This document shows, in pieces, positions 21,667-33,636 of a DNA stretch of 64,000 nt; within the stretch, counting starts at the first letter, position 1; every line of letters starts with the position of its first letter. The notes below the pieces were generated by a model. The model was not told the DNA's origin, made no database searches, and was given only the letters and a program-made list of their open reading frames with translations. A program made the translations under genes and the position numbers. This DNA comes from Mariannaea sp. PMI_226. Taxonomy: Eukaryota; Ascomycota; Sordariomycetes; Hypocreales; Nectriaceae. The DNA lies in NCBI GenBank assembly GCA_024336345.1, contig JANFOG010000014.1:1-64000 (forward strand), written 5' to 3'.

Positions 21667-22754
21667 GATCTATAGCATAGTTATTTGGTGCCCACGATTG
21701 TTCACACATATATACAGTCCACCTAGTGAAAATGTACCCTATCCCAGCCCTCATCATTCTCTCAAGAAATAAAAAGGGACTGAAAGCAAAGAGAGAACAG
21801 AGAGCTTAGATGGTATAAGAAACACAGGTAATAAAGGGCAAAGAAGCAATGGGCCATTACTATATGAACAGTCTGACTGTAACTGTATTTACGAATCGCC
21901 ACGTGCACATCAGCATTTGCTCCTATTATTTATCGTTCCTTCATCCAAATTGTACCCATATATGCATAAGCTGTACACATAGCTGTAGTGTAAAGGTTAG
22001 GTCTGAAAGGTGGACCTGATGTTCTAGGTTTATGTTGGCAGGGAGGCTTAGGCCGTCCATTGAGCAATGCGCGTTACGTCTGGTAATATGCCAAAGGAAG
22101 TCTGGTGTAACCAAGTTGTATTGATAGCTAAAGAGCTGTGGTTTCTATCTAGGTAATGCATGTAGTCTTATATACTTAAATGCTGTGAGACATTTTGTCA
22201 ATAAATAGACTCTAAGGGTAGTACAAGTAGCTTTTACACTAAGCATTACTCCATACGCTTCTAATGGTATTATATTAGATATATGTAAACATTGCATTTA
22301 TCGCCTAGATAGATAGTGTGTATTAGTTTTTAAGTATCATGTGACGCAACAGGTGCTATGCAGGGCAGCTACCTTTAAGCCTCTAAAGCTATGGGCGAGG
22401 TACAGAAATACCCTTCTATAATTATCTCAGGCCTCTGGTAACTCAAGGTATCTGATAGAGGTTATTAATTGTGGCGTAAGTCATCCTTGGTACGAATACT
22501 TGACGGTTGCCTCCGCGATTAGATATGAATCGGAGGACACGAAAGTAGCACTCCACAGGGGACGCTTTCGTTTCAGCGAGGATAAGTGGTTGAAAGTTTT
22601 CGAAACTGACCTCAATACTGCCTCTCGAATATAACTGTGGCCATCGCAAATAGTATAGCATCCCTGCTCTATAAAGATAGATACTGCCCACACAATTCAT
22701 TGTCTAATATCAAGACGTGCTTCAACCTAACCTAGCAAAGCAGTTCTTGTGAGT
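21667..22754. other. Intergenic stretch with repeat A copy 2
   Basis: No gene is supported. Repeat A copy 2 (21988-22150) lies in its middle. Two overlapping frames at 22443-22700 have no recognisable domain. Confidence 0.5.
21988..22150 (+). repeat. Dispersed repeat A, copy 2
   Basis: It aligns with 14394-14560 over its whole length, including GATGTTCTAGGTTT, GTTGGCAG, GAGCAATGCG and TTACGTCTGGTAAT. Confidence 0.7.
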
Positions 22755-24398
22755 TTAGAGTCCTACTTGCCTCAACGGAATTCTCTGCCCATCTAACCAA
22801 GTGCTCACGACTTTACACGACAAAAGGGACATGGGTTCACCAACCCAGTCGCCAACAGAGTCCAGCACAATAAAGTCTGCCCGCTTCCCGACTTCAAGAC
22901 TGCCAGTGATACCTTCCGCAAAACAAGAGTAAGCACCCCCAAAACTGGTGGCCACTAGCGCATCAATCAGTTCAAGCTTAAACTGTTCGTTCATAGTCTC
23001 CTCCCCGAAAGGCTTGTTGTATGATTTACGTGTTGTTGCATTGAAGAGGTTGTTCCATGGCTGGTGAGGAGCTGTTGGGGCGTCACTCCCGATGACGATC
23101 TTGGCACCATGCTCGAGGAACTCCCGATAGGCAAATGCCCTACTGCAGAGCTCATGTCCGATGAGTGGGGGCCACTCTGTGTTTTGCACAGGATCGCAAT
23201 GGACAGGCTGGATGGAGGCTGTGATTCCCAGTCGTCCCAGTCGCTCCGCATCTTCGGGTTTGGTTACCTCAAGATGCTCAATCCGATGCCGTCTTCCAGT
23301 CGTGCCCAAAGACTCGAGGCCGTTGATGGCCATTGTTACCGCCTCGTCTCCAATGGCATGAAGTGCACATTGCAACATGGCACCGTCCGCTACAGCCAGA
23401 ACTCTTTGCAGAGCTTCCGGAGTCCAGAACGGTTGCACGAACTCTTTGGTGGACTGATATGGCCGGGAAATTGCGGCCGTGCATGCGTCTATTACGCCGT
23501 CGCAAATTATTTTAATACCTGCGATTCGAAATTCCGGCGATGTCGAAAGGTTATACTTCTTGTGAAGCTGGATCACGCGTTCCACTTGAGCCTTGTCAGC
23601 GTCTGCTGAACCCATTGGTGAGATCAAAAAGTGCGCTACAAAGCGCAGGCTAAGTTCGCCATTCGCATAGAGCTCCTGAAGCAAGCCCCAATAGTCTTCG
23701 TTGACGGCCATGTCAATGACTGATGTGTAGCCAGCCCGATTATAGGTATTGATGGCGTCCCGGAGTCGGCTCAGCTTCTCCTCGTGCGTTAAGCAGTCTG
23801 TGAGAAACGGCCAGATTATGTTCATGACCGGCGCATCCTCGAACAGGCCTGTTGGTATGCCTGCATCATTGCGATGAATTTTGCCGCCAGGTAGATCATT
23901 TGTCGGAACTTGCAGCTCGTTCAGGGCGGCCTCGTTGCACCAGACCGAGTGCAAGTCATGCGAGTCAATATAAATCGGGCGTTCATCCAAATCAGCGAGC
24001 ATGGAGCTATCAACGATGCTCCCTGTCGCCGATTGCTTCCAGCAGTGGAATAGCAGGCGGTTCACGTGTGGTTGCTCGTCTGCTGTCGATCGAATGACCT
24101 GTCTCACCTCCTCAAGAGTGTTGCAATTGCTTAGAGACACCTTAGACAAGGAGATACCAAACTGGAGCAGATGGACATGGCCATCTATGAATGAAGGCAT
24201 AATGTCGTGGCCACCCAAGTCGTACAATTCTACTTCAGCACAACGCTGAAAGTCGGTGATGGCGGGATCGTCAAGCTGGCCTATGCATTCGATGGTGCCT
24301 TCGTTGATAGCTAAGCAACACAGCTGCTGTCGAGGCTCACTGGCATCTCCAGTGACAATGCGCACATTCTTTATGAGGGTTCTCATTGTAAATCCCAC
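22755..24398 (-). CDS. Amidohydrolase-3 family metal-dependent hydrolase (YtcJ-like)
   Basis: A single exon of 547 codons. The fold markers of the amidohydrolase-3 family are all visible in order: the N-terminal strand MRTLIKNVRIVTGD, the metal site DGHVHL near residue 75, HAIGDEA near residue 345, RIEHLE near 370 and SDAPTAP near 440, then the C-terminal KRADFIVLD strand. Family members hydrolyse amide or ester bonds of small molecules with one or two bound metals in the cytosol. M5 may be the real start because it begins the first strand. It lies head to head with the Zn2Cys6 gene, about 730 bp apart, and near an MFS exporter, which suggests a regulated catabolic or detoxification unit. Confidence 0.88.
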   Translation of the reverse strand: MGFTMRTLIKNVRIVTGDASEPRQQLCCLAINEGTIECIGQLDDPAITDFQRCAEVELYDLGGHDIMPSFIDGHVHLLQFGISLSKVSLSNCNTLEEVRQVIRSTADEQPHVNRLLFHCWKQSATGSIVDSSMLADLDERPIYIDSHDLHSVWCNEAALNELQVPTNDLPGGKIHRNDAGIPTGLFEDAPVMNIIWPFLTDCLTHEEKLSRLRDAINTYNRAGYTSVIDMAVNEDYWGLLQELYANGELSLRFVAHFLISPMGSADADKAQVERVIQLHKKYNLSTSPEFRIAGIKIICDGVIDACTAAISRPYQSTKEFVQPFWTPEALQRVLAVADGAMLQCALHAIGDEAVTMAINGLESLGTTGRRHRIEHLEVTKPEDAERLGRLGITASIQPVHCDPVQNTEWPPLIGHELCSRAFAYREFLEHGAKIVIGSDAPTAPHQPWNNLFNATTRKSYNKPFGEETMNEQFKLELIDALVATSFGGAYSCFAEGITGSLEVGKRADFIVLDSVGDWVGEPMSLLSCKVVSTWLDGQRIPLRQVGL

Positions 24399-25124
24399 GA
24401 TAATAAGATAGAATCTTCAGTGTCGTGCCTCAAATGCGTACACCGCGGAATAATGACCACTTTAGTTTTGCTAAGAGCTGATAATCCGAAGCCACAACCA
24501 TTGATGCCGTTTGATCTCTGCGTTGGCTACCCGCAGAGTATAAATACTCACATAAGGAGGTCACTTATAGCGTGGTGACTGTTGAAAATACCGAAAGTCG
24601 GAACACTGTTGACGCTTAGACATCAAGTCCTGTAATTCCCGGCGGCACCCTTTGCCAGAGCCCAAAACTAAGCCTCTACGCTTACTTGTTATAGGCAATG
24701 TTCCCCCCTATGTGGGTCTTGAACATGACAACCCATGGAGTAAAATTCATCGATTCTACCCCGCATTGCTGAGGAGGCTAAGCTTGTACCATGGCACGAA
24801 TCAGCTGTTGACCTTAGAAATGTTTGAAGAGATGTGCTAAAATAAATCTTGGAGTAGTAATACATAAAAATGTAATTAATATGCATCTGGTGTTGATATG
24901 CCTCCTGATCTGCCGAGCCTAGTGCCCGAATGCGTCCGCAAAATGCTGTTTTACTGCCCAATTCAGCAAGTTACGAGCTAACCCTAAAGTGAACATCAGC
25001 CACGCTTGACCACCTAAATTAACACGGAATATAACTCCACATGTTTCCTTATTTCCATCTCATGTAGATACGGCTATTGCATCCCCTCTCTCCTCATTTC
25101 GAGCTCTTCCGTTTTCGACTCGTC
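24399..25124. other. Divergent promoter region between amidohydrolase and Zn2Cys6 gene
   Basis: The two genes start on opposite strands. A TATA-like element lies at 24539. A 62-codon frame at 24652 has no family and is taken as chance. Confidence 0.5.
24539..24546. promoter_or_regulatory. TATA-like box in the divergent promoter
   Basis: TATAAATA on the plus strand, inside the near-palindrome AGTATAAATACT, 141 bp from the amidohydrolase start. Confidence 0.35.
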
Positions 25125-26810
25125 ATGCCTCGATCTCGTAATGGATGTGTCACATGCAAAAGGCGCCATCGCAAATGTGATGAAACAAAACCGACCTGCT
25201 TGGAATGTGACGTAAACGGCATCCAGTGCGATGGCTATAGCATCAGATTGCAGTGGGACGTAGGCGTCGCCTCAAGAGGTTTTCTTCGAGGTGCAGCAAT
25301 CCCCGTATCTATGACGTCGGCATCAAGGACCATGGACAGTCTAGCAGGTGAATCCCAGACCGTTCCGGACCCTGGATCATTTCAGGTTGCTCCAGGGAAA
25401 GACGCCAGCCTTTCTACAGATTACAGGGATGTTCAGGACCGTCGCATTTTTATTGACCATTCGGGTTATGAGGCATCTGAAATGGAGGTTAATGTCACAA
25501 ATGTACGGCCTCGACATGAAAGGAGCGATAAATGGATAGGGCCAAAGGGCGACAACGAGGCCGCATCTTTATTCAAACAATGTGAGTTCGCATAAATAAA
25601 TTGTGCCGTGGTAGTTCAACGTCTTGCTTGAAGACGTTACTACTGTAGATGGACAAAACTAACTTTGGATTCAAGTTAACGAGAAGACCATTTTCTTGCT
25701 TTATTCGACTTCTATCTACGATCCATTCAAAGCCAATCTAGAGCGTTCTGCACTCCAATCCGAGGCTCTCTACAACATCTTAGTAGCTGTACAAATCTAC
25801 ACTACCAGTCCAAATAATCCACCGCCTCTTTTTCACGAGTATTTTGATAGAAGTCTTGGCCTGTATCGAGAAAAGTTGGACCTCTTACCCGATGACTTTG
25901 ATGCAGATGCATTGCTCATGGGTCTGTTTATCTGCACTATACATGTTAGTCCAATCCCTTTTCACCCTCGTGCGGTTTTTGTTTTATCGGCGAGCCGCTT
26001 ACTGAGCTCTCATGTCATAAGGGTTAGCTATTCCAGGCAACCCCATGGACAACCCATTTAGGCCACATCATGAGAACGTACAAACTATGTCAGGCTGGCC
26101 AGACACCCAGGCTCATTAGAGACCCTAACTTTCGGTTCCCCATGGAGGCTATTGCGGTAATGGATCTACCAACATTTGTCAGGGGACGCCAAACTCCAAC
26201 TTTGGGTATTTGGGCGCACCTCCGATCGGAACAGGCTATACAGTCGGATGAGGAGGGAGGAATAGAAACCATGTCAGGGTTACCACGCACTCTACTTGAC
26301 ATCTTTTCGGGTCTTAGCGACCCGAAAGCCGAACAAGCTTTCGTCAACTGGCCAGGTCACATCGGGGAGCCGCCACATTGCCATCTGTGGGAGGCTTACC
26401 GTTTAGCCGGCATTCTAGTTGGGCGTCGGTTCAGGAATGAACGCCGGGATGCAGTCGTCTTATCACAGATCAAGAGTAAGGCGACAACGGAAATTCTCGT
26501 TTGCCGTCTGATGGCAACCTTAGCTGCCCTCTACATGTCCCAGAACGAACCCCAGCACAGTCATCTGCTTGCAAAAAACAGCATTCTATACCCGTGTACC
26601 GCCATCCGATTGGAAGTAGCAGTGCTGCAAAGTAATCCGGCTTGGGTCGAGGTATTGAAACGGTATGAGAGTTTTTGTGCACCCTATCATGAAACTCCCA
26701 ATTCTGTTCGGTTGAAAGAGATCCTTGACGAGGCGCTCGAGGTAGGGAAAAATGATGTAGACCTGGATATGCAAGCAAAACAAAGGGGAGTGGAGATCTC
26801 ACTCTTCTAA
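25125..26810 (+). CDS. Zn2Cys6 transcription factor with fungal-specific (Fungal_trans_2-like) domain
   Basis: Three exons: 25125-25581, 25676-25944 and 26028-26810, giving 502 residues. The start is placed at MPRSRNGC because the binuclear zinc cluster follows at once (CVTCKRRHRKCDETKPTC and the CDVNGIQC part, six Cys). The first intron has an AAACTAAC branch site. The remaining protein is the helical regulatory domain common to fungal metabolite regulators. It is nuclear, DNA-binding and probably ligand-responsive. Its position between an amidohydrolase and an MFS exporter suggests it controls them. Binding sites were not identified; CGG-type motifs are too short to judge by eye. Confidence 0.85.
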
Positions 26811-26957
26811 CGTACTCCACTTCTACTCACGATTACCATCTAAACCCCTTTAGGATGGTCGACGCGCAGCCAATCAGATGGGCCACATCAGCAATGTACC
26901 GACCTCGGGACGGAACAGCATTGAGCGATGGCATTGAAAGGCATGCTCCGGTACAAA

Positions 26958-26965
26958 TATAAATA
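26958..26965 (+). promoter_or_regulatory. TATA-like box before the MFS gene
   Basis: TATAAATA, 57 bp upstream of the MFS start codon and 150 bp after the regulator's stop. Confidence 0.4.
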
Positions 26966-27021
26966 CTGTTTGCAATGCTATCATACTACGATCATGCTTC
27001 TTTAGCTTCAGTTTCCCAAAT

Positions 27022-28999
27022 ATGGCCACCCAAATCATGTCTAACCTAGAGGAACCACCGGCGCTTCCTCCAGGAACTTCTCAGCTTCTGGGTGGTGAGT
27101 TCTCTCTGATGACTCCCTGCCCCCCCCAGCTACTAGATTACCAACACTACTAGAATCAACTCATATTGTGCTGGTCCCAACACCATCTAAAGACCCAAAC
27201 GACCCATTGGTATGTGATATCCCGACTTTCTGACAAACCAAGATATTCAACCTAACTTCACCTGTTTAGAACTGGACCAGACTACGCAAGAACATCAACC
27301 TACTTCTTGTGCTTGCACTCACCATTGCTACTTTCACAGCGTATGTCACTATTGTCTTCCAGAAGTCGAAGTTGGCCCTGTTTCACTCGTTAACTGCATT
27401 TAGGATTATTATGCAGCTCATTTTCTGGCAGCAAATGATCGTCGACTTGGACGTAACCTATGATCAGCTCAACGCTGGAGTAGCCGCAAACGCTGCTGGA
27501 TTAGCAGTGGGCTGCCTTCTTTTCATACCATTGACTCGTAAATATGGTTGTAGATCATCCTACATCATATCCACCGGGGCAATGGCCGGTGTTACTTGGT
27601 GGAGCAGCCGTCTAGAAACAGCCGCTGAGATTTATGCAACGAACTTTCTCTACGGTCTTGCTGGATCTTTAAACGAAACGATCTCGGAAATTACTGTAAC
27701 TCCCCTTAGTTGCCTACCTCTAATTGCAATTGCTAACTGTAGCAGATAGCTCACCTCTTCTTTGTACACCAACGCGGTACTGCTAATGGACTTTACATTG
27801 TCGCGGTTATGCTTGGAAACTTTATCTGTCCTACAATTGCCGGTATCCAAGCTGCCTCTCAAGGTTGGCGGTGGAGTTACAGAACTGCCGGGATTGTCTT
27901 GACTGTGCTATTCTTTCTGTTCTTATTTTGTTATGAGGAGACCAAGTATATCCCCGTCTCCGATTCGCAGTTGCTGAATGACGCGAGTGCCCAGCTGCGG
28001 AACAAAGATGCAAATCAATCCACATTGCCGTCCTGCGACTTGAAAAATGCTGTCAACCTTGAAGCCAAGAGTCAGGATAATACAGACTTAGAACCTCAAC
28101 AGTTTGCGTTCAAGAGATCGAAATTTGATCGCTTACGACTGATCACACCTACGGATGAGCCTCTGCTAAAAAGTTACATTAAACCATTCAAGATGGCTAA
28201 GTTTCCTTACATTTTGTTCACAGCATTGCAGGTTGCAAATGCTGTGACGTTCCTGGTTTTACTGTCAACAGTCAATTCTATAGTATTCACTGCCCCTCCT
28301 TACAACTTCAATACAGAAGGAGTCGGCTTGATGCTCATGGGTCCCTTCATTGGCAATATTCTTGGGAGCCTATACGGAGGTCTCTTAGGCGACTGGCTCG
28401 TGGTTAGAACAGCACGGCGTAACAATGGTGTCTTTGAACCTGAGATGCGTTTATACATCCTGCCATTACCCTCCCTTTGTTTCGGCGCAGGCCTTGCCTT
28501 ATTTGGGATATCGGCTGATCAGGTAAGTTTGATTAATATTTGCCTGTATTGGAAGACTTCTGACCATTCATTAGGGCTGGCATTGGATCTATCCTAACAT
28601 TGGCGGTGCGCTATTTGGCTTCGGAATGGCTTCAATGATGGATGTGTCATGCACTATTATTATTGATATTTATGAAGGCGTATGTACCCAACTTACGGGA
28701 TAAAAACAACTTGCTCCTCATTATGCTTCATGCTAATAATTCTATGCGCTTAGCTTACAGCAGAAGCTTTTATCTTCATTACGTTGGTTCGCAATATCCC
28801 AGCTATCGGCGTTCCCTTTGGCGTTGTATCATGGATATCATCAGTTGGATTATCGAAATTATTCGTAATTAGTGGTTGCATTTCTACTCTAATTTGTTTA
28901 ACATGTATTCCGGTTATGATATGGGGTCGGCGCATGCGCGTAGCCACCTGGGCAGCATATGAGTCTATCTTAGAGCGGAGCTCAACAGAACGACATTAA
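27022..28999 (+). CDS. MFS transporter, HOL1/DHA1-like
   Basis: Seven exons: 27022-27094, 27154-27209, 27270-27340, 27404-27695, 27743-28522, 28575-28679 and 28754-28999, giving 540 residues. The N-terminus has the pattern PPGTSQLL ... VLVPTPSKDPNDPLNW, which marks the HOL1-like group of fungal drug:H+ antiporters. Helix motifs FFVHQRGTANG and a long central cytosolic loop (after the sixth helix) also fit, and a full set of about 12 helices is present. The last intron choice (acceptor at 28753) is the one that keeps LTAEAFIFITLVRN in frame. It is likely a plasma-membrane exporter or importer of small organic molecules, close to and in the same direction as the Zn2Cys6 gene. Confidence 0.85.
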
Positions 29000-30293
29000 G
29001 GGTAGGTGGCTGCACTTGATATACGAGGGCTAGATTCTAAACTTACCTGTCTATCCTTTGCCTACCTTGTCAACTTGGGTACTATAGCTTAACCTATTTA
29101 TTGGAATCAACCGTATCATATTATGTGTTATTCCACCTCCCATCCCCATCAACCATGGCGTTGGCATTTTTAGCTGCCGCTTCTATCGGAGGTGAATGAA
29201 ATTCTTTTGAAATCACATGACGGGTTACTACTAAGCTATCTCACTGGAACCAAATTATGGCAAAGATCGCCTTCTTAGAGTTACCGTACTCGAAAAGATT
29301 TCCGTCTGGTAACACGCATTGTTGAAAGTGACCTTCACGAGATGCGAGGCAAAAGCAGCATCGCTCATCCTGGTCAAAGATGCAAGACCAACCAAATTGG
29401 TGCGTTGCATGATCAGTGATACCTAAATTTGAAAATAATCGTAGAATCTCTCTCATACTCATCCATACCCATAGGTGAATGTATGATGTTCCAGCTCAGG
29501 ATGCAAGGCTCAGAAAAACACAAGCTCTTGGAATTCAAGTAAATATCTGACCTAATTGACAGATTGTAAATCTCTATTTTCTATTCTCCATTGTGCGTCT
29601 ACTAATGCGACGAGCAAGAGCGTAGCTCTAAACCACGAACCGCGAGGAATCTCGCGAAGGTATCATCTGCTTAGCCGGCTACCTTGCCCAACCTGAAATT
29701 GCTTGTATCGCACGGCGGCTCCCATAGTTATTTCCTTGGTCGGAGAACTATTGGATTGCTTGGAAAAAGTGAGTGAGTGTTGAGACAAGCCTACTTTTAA
29801 CCTAGCTAGCCTGGCACGTCGTCTCACCCCAATGGCGATTATATGTGAGCTTACTCTGCCTATGTTGATGAGATACACACATACACAAAATAATTGGGCA
29901 TTAGAAAAGAGGGACTAACAAGATACAGCCTAAATAGTGTAATATATTAATAATAGGAAACGAAGACTAAGAACTTTACTATAACGGATTGTTTATATCT
30001 ATCCTTGCTGTTGCTAGCTTAGTTATCGGGGCGGGCAAGCTCTGGAGGTCATGTACAAAAGTGACACGTAGAAACACAACACACGAGTTATCAAGCTCCA
30101 ACATATTTAGCCAACCAAAGCAAGTTATTTGATTAGTGTTTATATAACAAAGATGGGTTGCAATTTCCACTCCGCCAATAAACCGACAAATTCCAGCATT
30201 AATCGCAATGGTCGCAGTATTCTGTCGCCCCATAACCCTATATCTCACTGTTTCCCCATTGCACTGTCCACTACCATCACCTATGGTGTACCC
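29000..30293. other. Intergenic, no gene supported
   Basis: Small open frames (29241-29462 minus, 29663-29878 minus, 29979-30248 minus) have no domain, signal peptide or intron support. Nothing else is seen. Confidence 0.5.
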
Positions 30294-30781
30294 TCAAATA
30301 GTCCACGCCTCCACGCCCCAATTGCACCCCTGGGTCTTGTAGGAAGAAATCTCGACAGTGACAGTGGAGCTGCCCACTTCTCTCGACACCATCTTGAACC
30401 ATCCATTGGTGTCATCCTTCCAGCGTGAGCGGACGACGAGCCCGATAACAGTGCGCCCATCTGCTCCCAGGGTGTGGGAGCCCGTTGTATACTTGGCAAA
30501 GGAGTAGTCCTTCTCAAAGCTTTCGCTTTGCCAGCGGACATCCTTGGAGAGGGAGTTCCATTTGGTGTTGCCATTCACTTCCAAAGACCGGTGGACCATT
30601 CTGCTGTGTAGTCGGCCTCAATCCAGTCGCTTGAAAAGTTAGTCAGAAAATGTACAAGATTGCCACCATAGTGGAAGAGATCAAAGACATACCTGGGATT
30701 CAAGTTGCTTTTGATGTTGGCCTTGGCATCATCGATCAATTCATCTCGCGCAGGGGCATCAGAGCTTTCGGAATTGCTCAT
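30294..30781 (-). CDS. Small hypothetical protein, 132 residues
   Basis: Two exons are inferred: 30781-30693 and 30603-30294. The 89-nt intron has GTATGT, a CTGACTAAC branch site and a CACAG acceptor; a nearer acceptor at 30630 would give a truncated protein ending at 30575. The product has a charged helical first 30 residues and then a strand-rich, Trp/Thr/Ser-rich body (for example GRTVIGLVVRSRW and VGSSTVTVEISSY) ending in GCNWGVEAW. There is no signal peptide or membrane helix, so it should be cytosolic unless exported in another way. No family was recognised; the beta-rich body recalls small fungal lectin-like or haemolysin-like proteins, but that is only an impression. Confidence 0.5.
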
Positions 30782-32237
30782 GATGGAGTTAGGCTCAAAG
30801 GGCAGGAGATTCTTGAATAAGGGTTTTTGAGTATGCTGTGAATGGTATGAAGACTGCCTTTGATAACGATTGGTGTTGAGTGAAGTATTGATATCACGTG
30901 TCGTTGGCCCCCTTATATACGCAGAGCTCACTCCCTTGCAACCACGCAGTGTAGTGCAGCAACATCTCCGGCATGACCATCAAGTAAGCAGCTAAAGACT
31001 GGCGATATTGGCTGTCTCAGTTACTCACGCGATCAATTCAGCTTCGGAATCACATCAGCCAAGAGCCACTAGAGGCGTGCAGGGTTTTGCTCATCGCCAT
31101 TGTGCTTCGTGATATGCTACGGCCTGTTGGCGTCCAGACCATAGGCAACAGATCGATGTAGTGCTTTATTGCTTTCTCAGCTCCAGCCGACACTTCACCC
31201 AATTCCCCTTCAGGACAGCGCGTTGCCAATTGGTCGTGACTCCAGGTCGTGCCGCTACAGACTTTTAGATAGCGTCGTTCACAGCTGTCGATGGTTTCTT
31301 CAGCCTATTGCCAGCTATACCTCAAATCTAGCTGTCAATAGTGCTCGGCCCATTACGCCACTAAGAAACTAGTCAGCAGAGATGAGGACGAACGCAGGTG
31401 AAGAGGTATAAAAAGAAAAAGAAGAACAAGAAAGAAAAGCGAAAGCAAAGAGTTGATGCAAAGCGCATGCACCGATTTGGAGCTCTACGTGATTTGATCA
31501 TATTTGGTTTATAGAGTATCGGATTTATTCAATAGAGTATCAGGTTTACCCAGGAAGCTTCTGGAGACTTATGCAAATTGTGAAGCTATAATACTTGCCA
31601 ACTTGGTTCCAAGACTCAGATATCTACCATATATATCTATCTACTTAGGGAATTGCGTCACGAGTAGGAGCTAAGCTTGACGATAGCACTCCAAATTGAC
31701 TCTGGCTTTTGGCGTCGCGGTGCTCGTCAATTTGAGGTCCCCAATCTAATAATTCAATCGCGAGTTGGTTAAAGGCAATACTATAGTTAAATATTGATCC
31801 GGTTTATTTAATATTTTTAATACTTTCCTCCATTTTTAAGTTTTCATCGACTGTTCTAAATACTTATTTAAATTCTATTTTAAAATATTTAAATCTTTAA
31901 TATAAATATTAAATTTATCAAGGGTATAAGCTGGATTTTAAACCTAAGTTTAAAAATATAAAAAAAGTTAGGAAAAATTTGAGCCCTAATCTAAGACTAA
32001 TTAGTTTAGTATATAGCTTACTATACTTTAATTCTAGTACTATAATAAATAGGGAATGAATATTATTTAATTAAAAAGATATTTAGAGGTAAAATACTAT
32101 TAGATTGGTACATGGAGTCAGACATTGATTTGCTATAGATAGCACCAACCTGCCACTAACCTAACGTATAGGGTCAATTCAGGTCTATTTGACGTCTCGT
32201 TGCCCGCATATGCTAGATATTATCCTGAAGATGGGCG
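30782..32237. other. Intergenic with an AT-rich decayed patch
   Basis: No gene is supported. Bases 31750-32110 are extremely AT-rich with TTTAAATA-type strings and look RIP-affected. A Lys/Arg/Ser frame at 31169-31372 is taken as chance. Confidence 0.5.
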
Positions 32238-32839
32238 CTAGTTGGAGAAGCATTCCCTTTGCATGCCAATACTACTTATGATCACAGTTGCACCGCCGTA
32301 GTTATCTCCGTTGCCAGAACAAACAAACGACAAGACCGGATTTGCTGTGGTAGGTGTAACAGTCGAATCAACATGAATGTACTGGTATGGAACCCTTATC
32401 CCGATGTTAGCGGCGCCGATTTGGACGCCGTCAAGGCTGACTACCATCTTGACTACGCCTCCGTCGTATAGACCGCTCTCGTCACTCAAACCGTAGTTAT
32501 ACCGCAGCCAGTATGGCTGGTTGGGTATCACTCCAGACAGCTGCTGGGAGATGCCATATTGTACGATGTCACCGAGTTGGGAAACATCCAAGCTCCTGTT
32601 TGTGCCAATATATTAGAGCAATAGTCGTGTAAGTCAGTTGGGATGGCTTCTTACGCGTAATTGCCACCCGGGCCGTTATGTACGATCGTGACGCCGGAAT
32701 CGAGCGTCCATGAGTTGGAAGAGCCTTCGAAGTTTCCGTCTTGGATGACGTTGACTGGATTACAAACATTGCAGGGGCCAGCTTGGCAGGCCACGATGAT
32801 GGCGGCGAGGGTGACGGTCAAAAATTTGAGTTGGACCAT
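32238..32839 (-). CDS. Secreted carbohydrate-binding-like protein
   Basis: Two exons, 32839-32655 and 32595-32238, giving 180 residues. The start is set at MVQLKFLTV, where a clear signal peptide begins and ends near ACQAG. The mature part opens with CNVCNP and then NVIQDGNFEGSSNSW, the typical first strand of galactose-binding/CBM4-9-like jelly rolls, and continues with a beta-rich pattern ending VIISSIGMQREC. It probably binds sugars or acts at the cell surface. The precise CBM family is not certain. A longer frame upstream (to 32920) is open but weakens the signal peptide. Confidence 0.65.
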
Positions 32840-33636
32840 GATGAAAACGATTGACGAGGGTGAGGATCTAACGGAGGACATACACCCACAAACAAGAGCA
32901 GACACGAAAGAGAAAAACACTAAAACAACACAGGTAGGGCTGGTTGCTTTTGAACTAGAATATTACGCCAGCCTCATTTGTTCTCAGCTAACTTGAACCG
33001 GCTGTTGTCGCCGCAGCTGCATTAGGGGGCTAAATGTGAATAAATTGTCAATAGTCTCGATTGAATAACACCCTACCAATGAGCGATCTATAGCTAGGCA
33101 GCACTACTGCTACTTGGCAGAGCAGGGGCCAAAGTCGCTATGTCGAGATCAGCTTATCGCTAATTATTCCGTATTCATTACTCGCACACTCCATGCTTTC
33201 TGGTTTGTGTTTTCGAGATCTTGTCGTCGAGCAATATTTTGTGGCCTGATCGGGATGTGTGTGCTTTTCAGCCATGAAAGAAGGAAACCAAAAAAAAGGG
33301 GGCGGGTTCGTCAAGCTCAACGAAAATCTGTGCCACATGAGTTCCGACCTCCATCATCCCTACACCATTAGCGCAGAGCAAATACGTAATAGCGATAGTG
33401 CAGCGCCACTCTACAATAGTAGATAAGTTCTGTCGCTCCAATCAGATGGGCACATCTTCCTGACCTATTCCTTATTAGACATATGCATCCATATTGCACT
33501 TGGTGGCCTGAGTTCAGGTCACTCTCAGAACAATGGTAAATTTAGAGAACAAATTCGTACTAGTACGCCGTCGCATGAGAGCTGAGAGGTTTGGAGCCAA
33601 CCGCACCCGTAGGCGCTGTGCATTTACCAGGGATGA
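32840..33636. other. Intergenic, no gene supported
   Basis: It includes an A8-G5 run near 33290. Open frames here (33114-33371 plus, 33138-33338 minus) overlap each other and lack domains. Confidence 0.4.

Noticed and set aside
29241..29462. 73-codon minus frame with several Cys
   Set aside because: No signal peptide, intron or family; spacing of Cys looks random.
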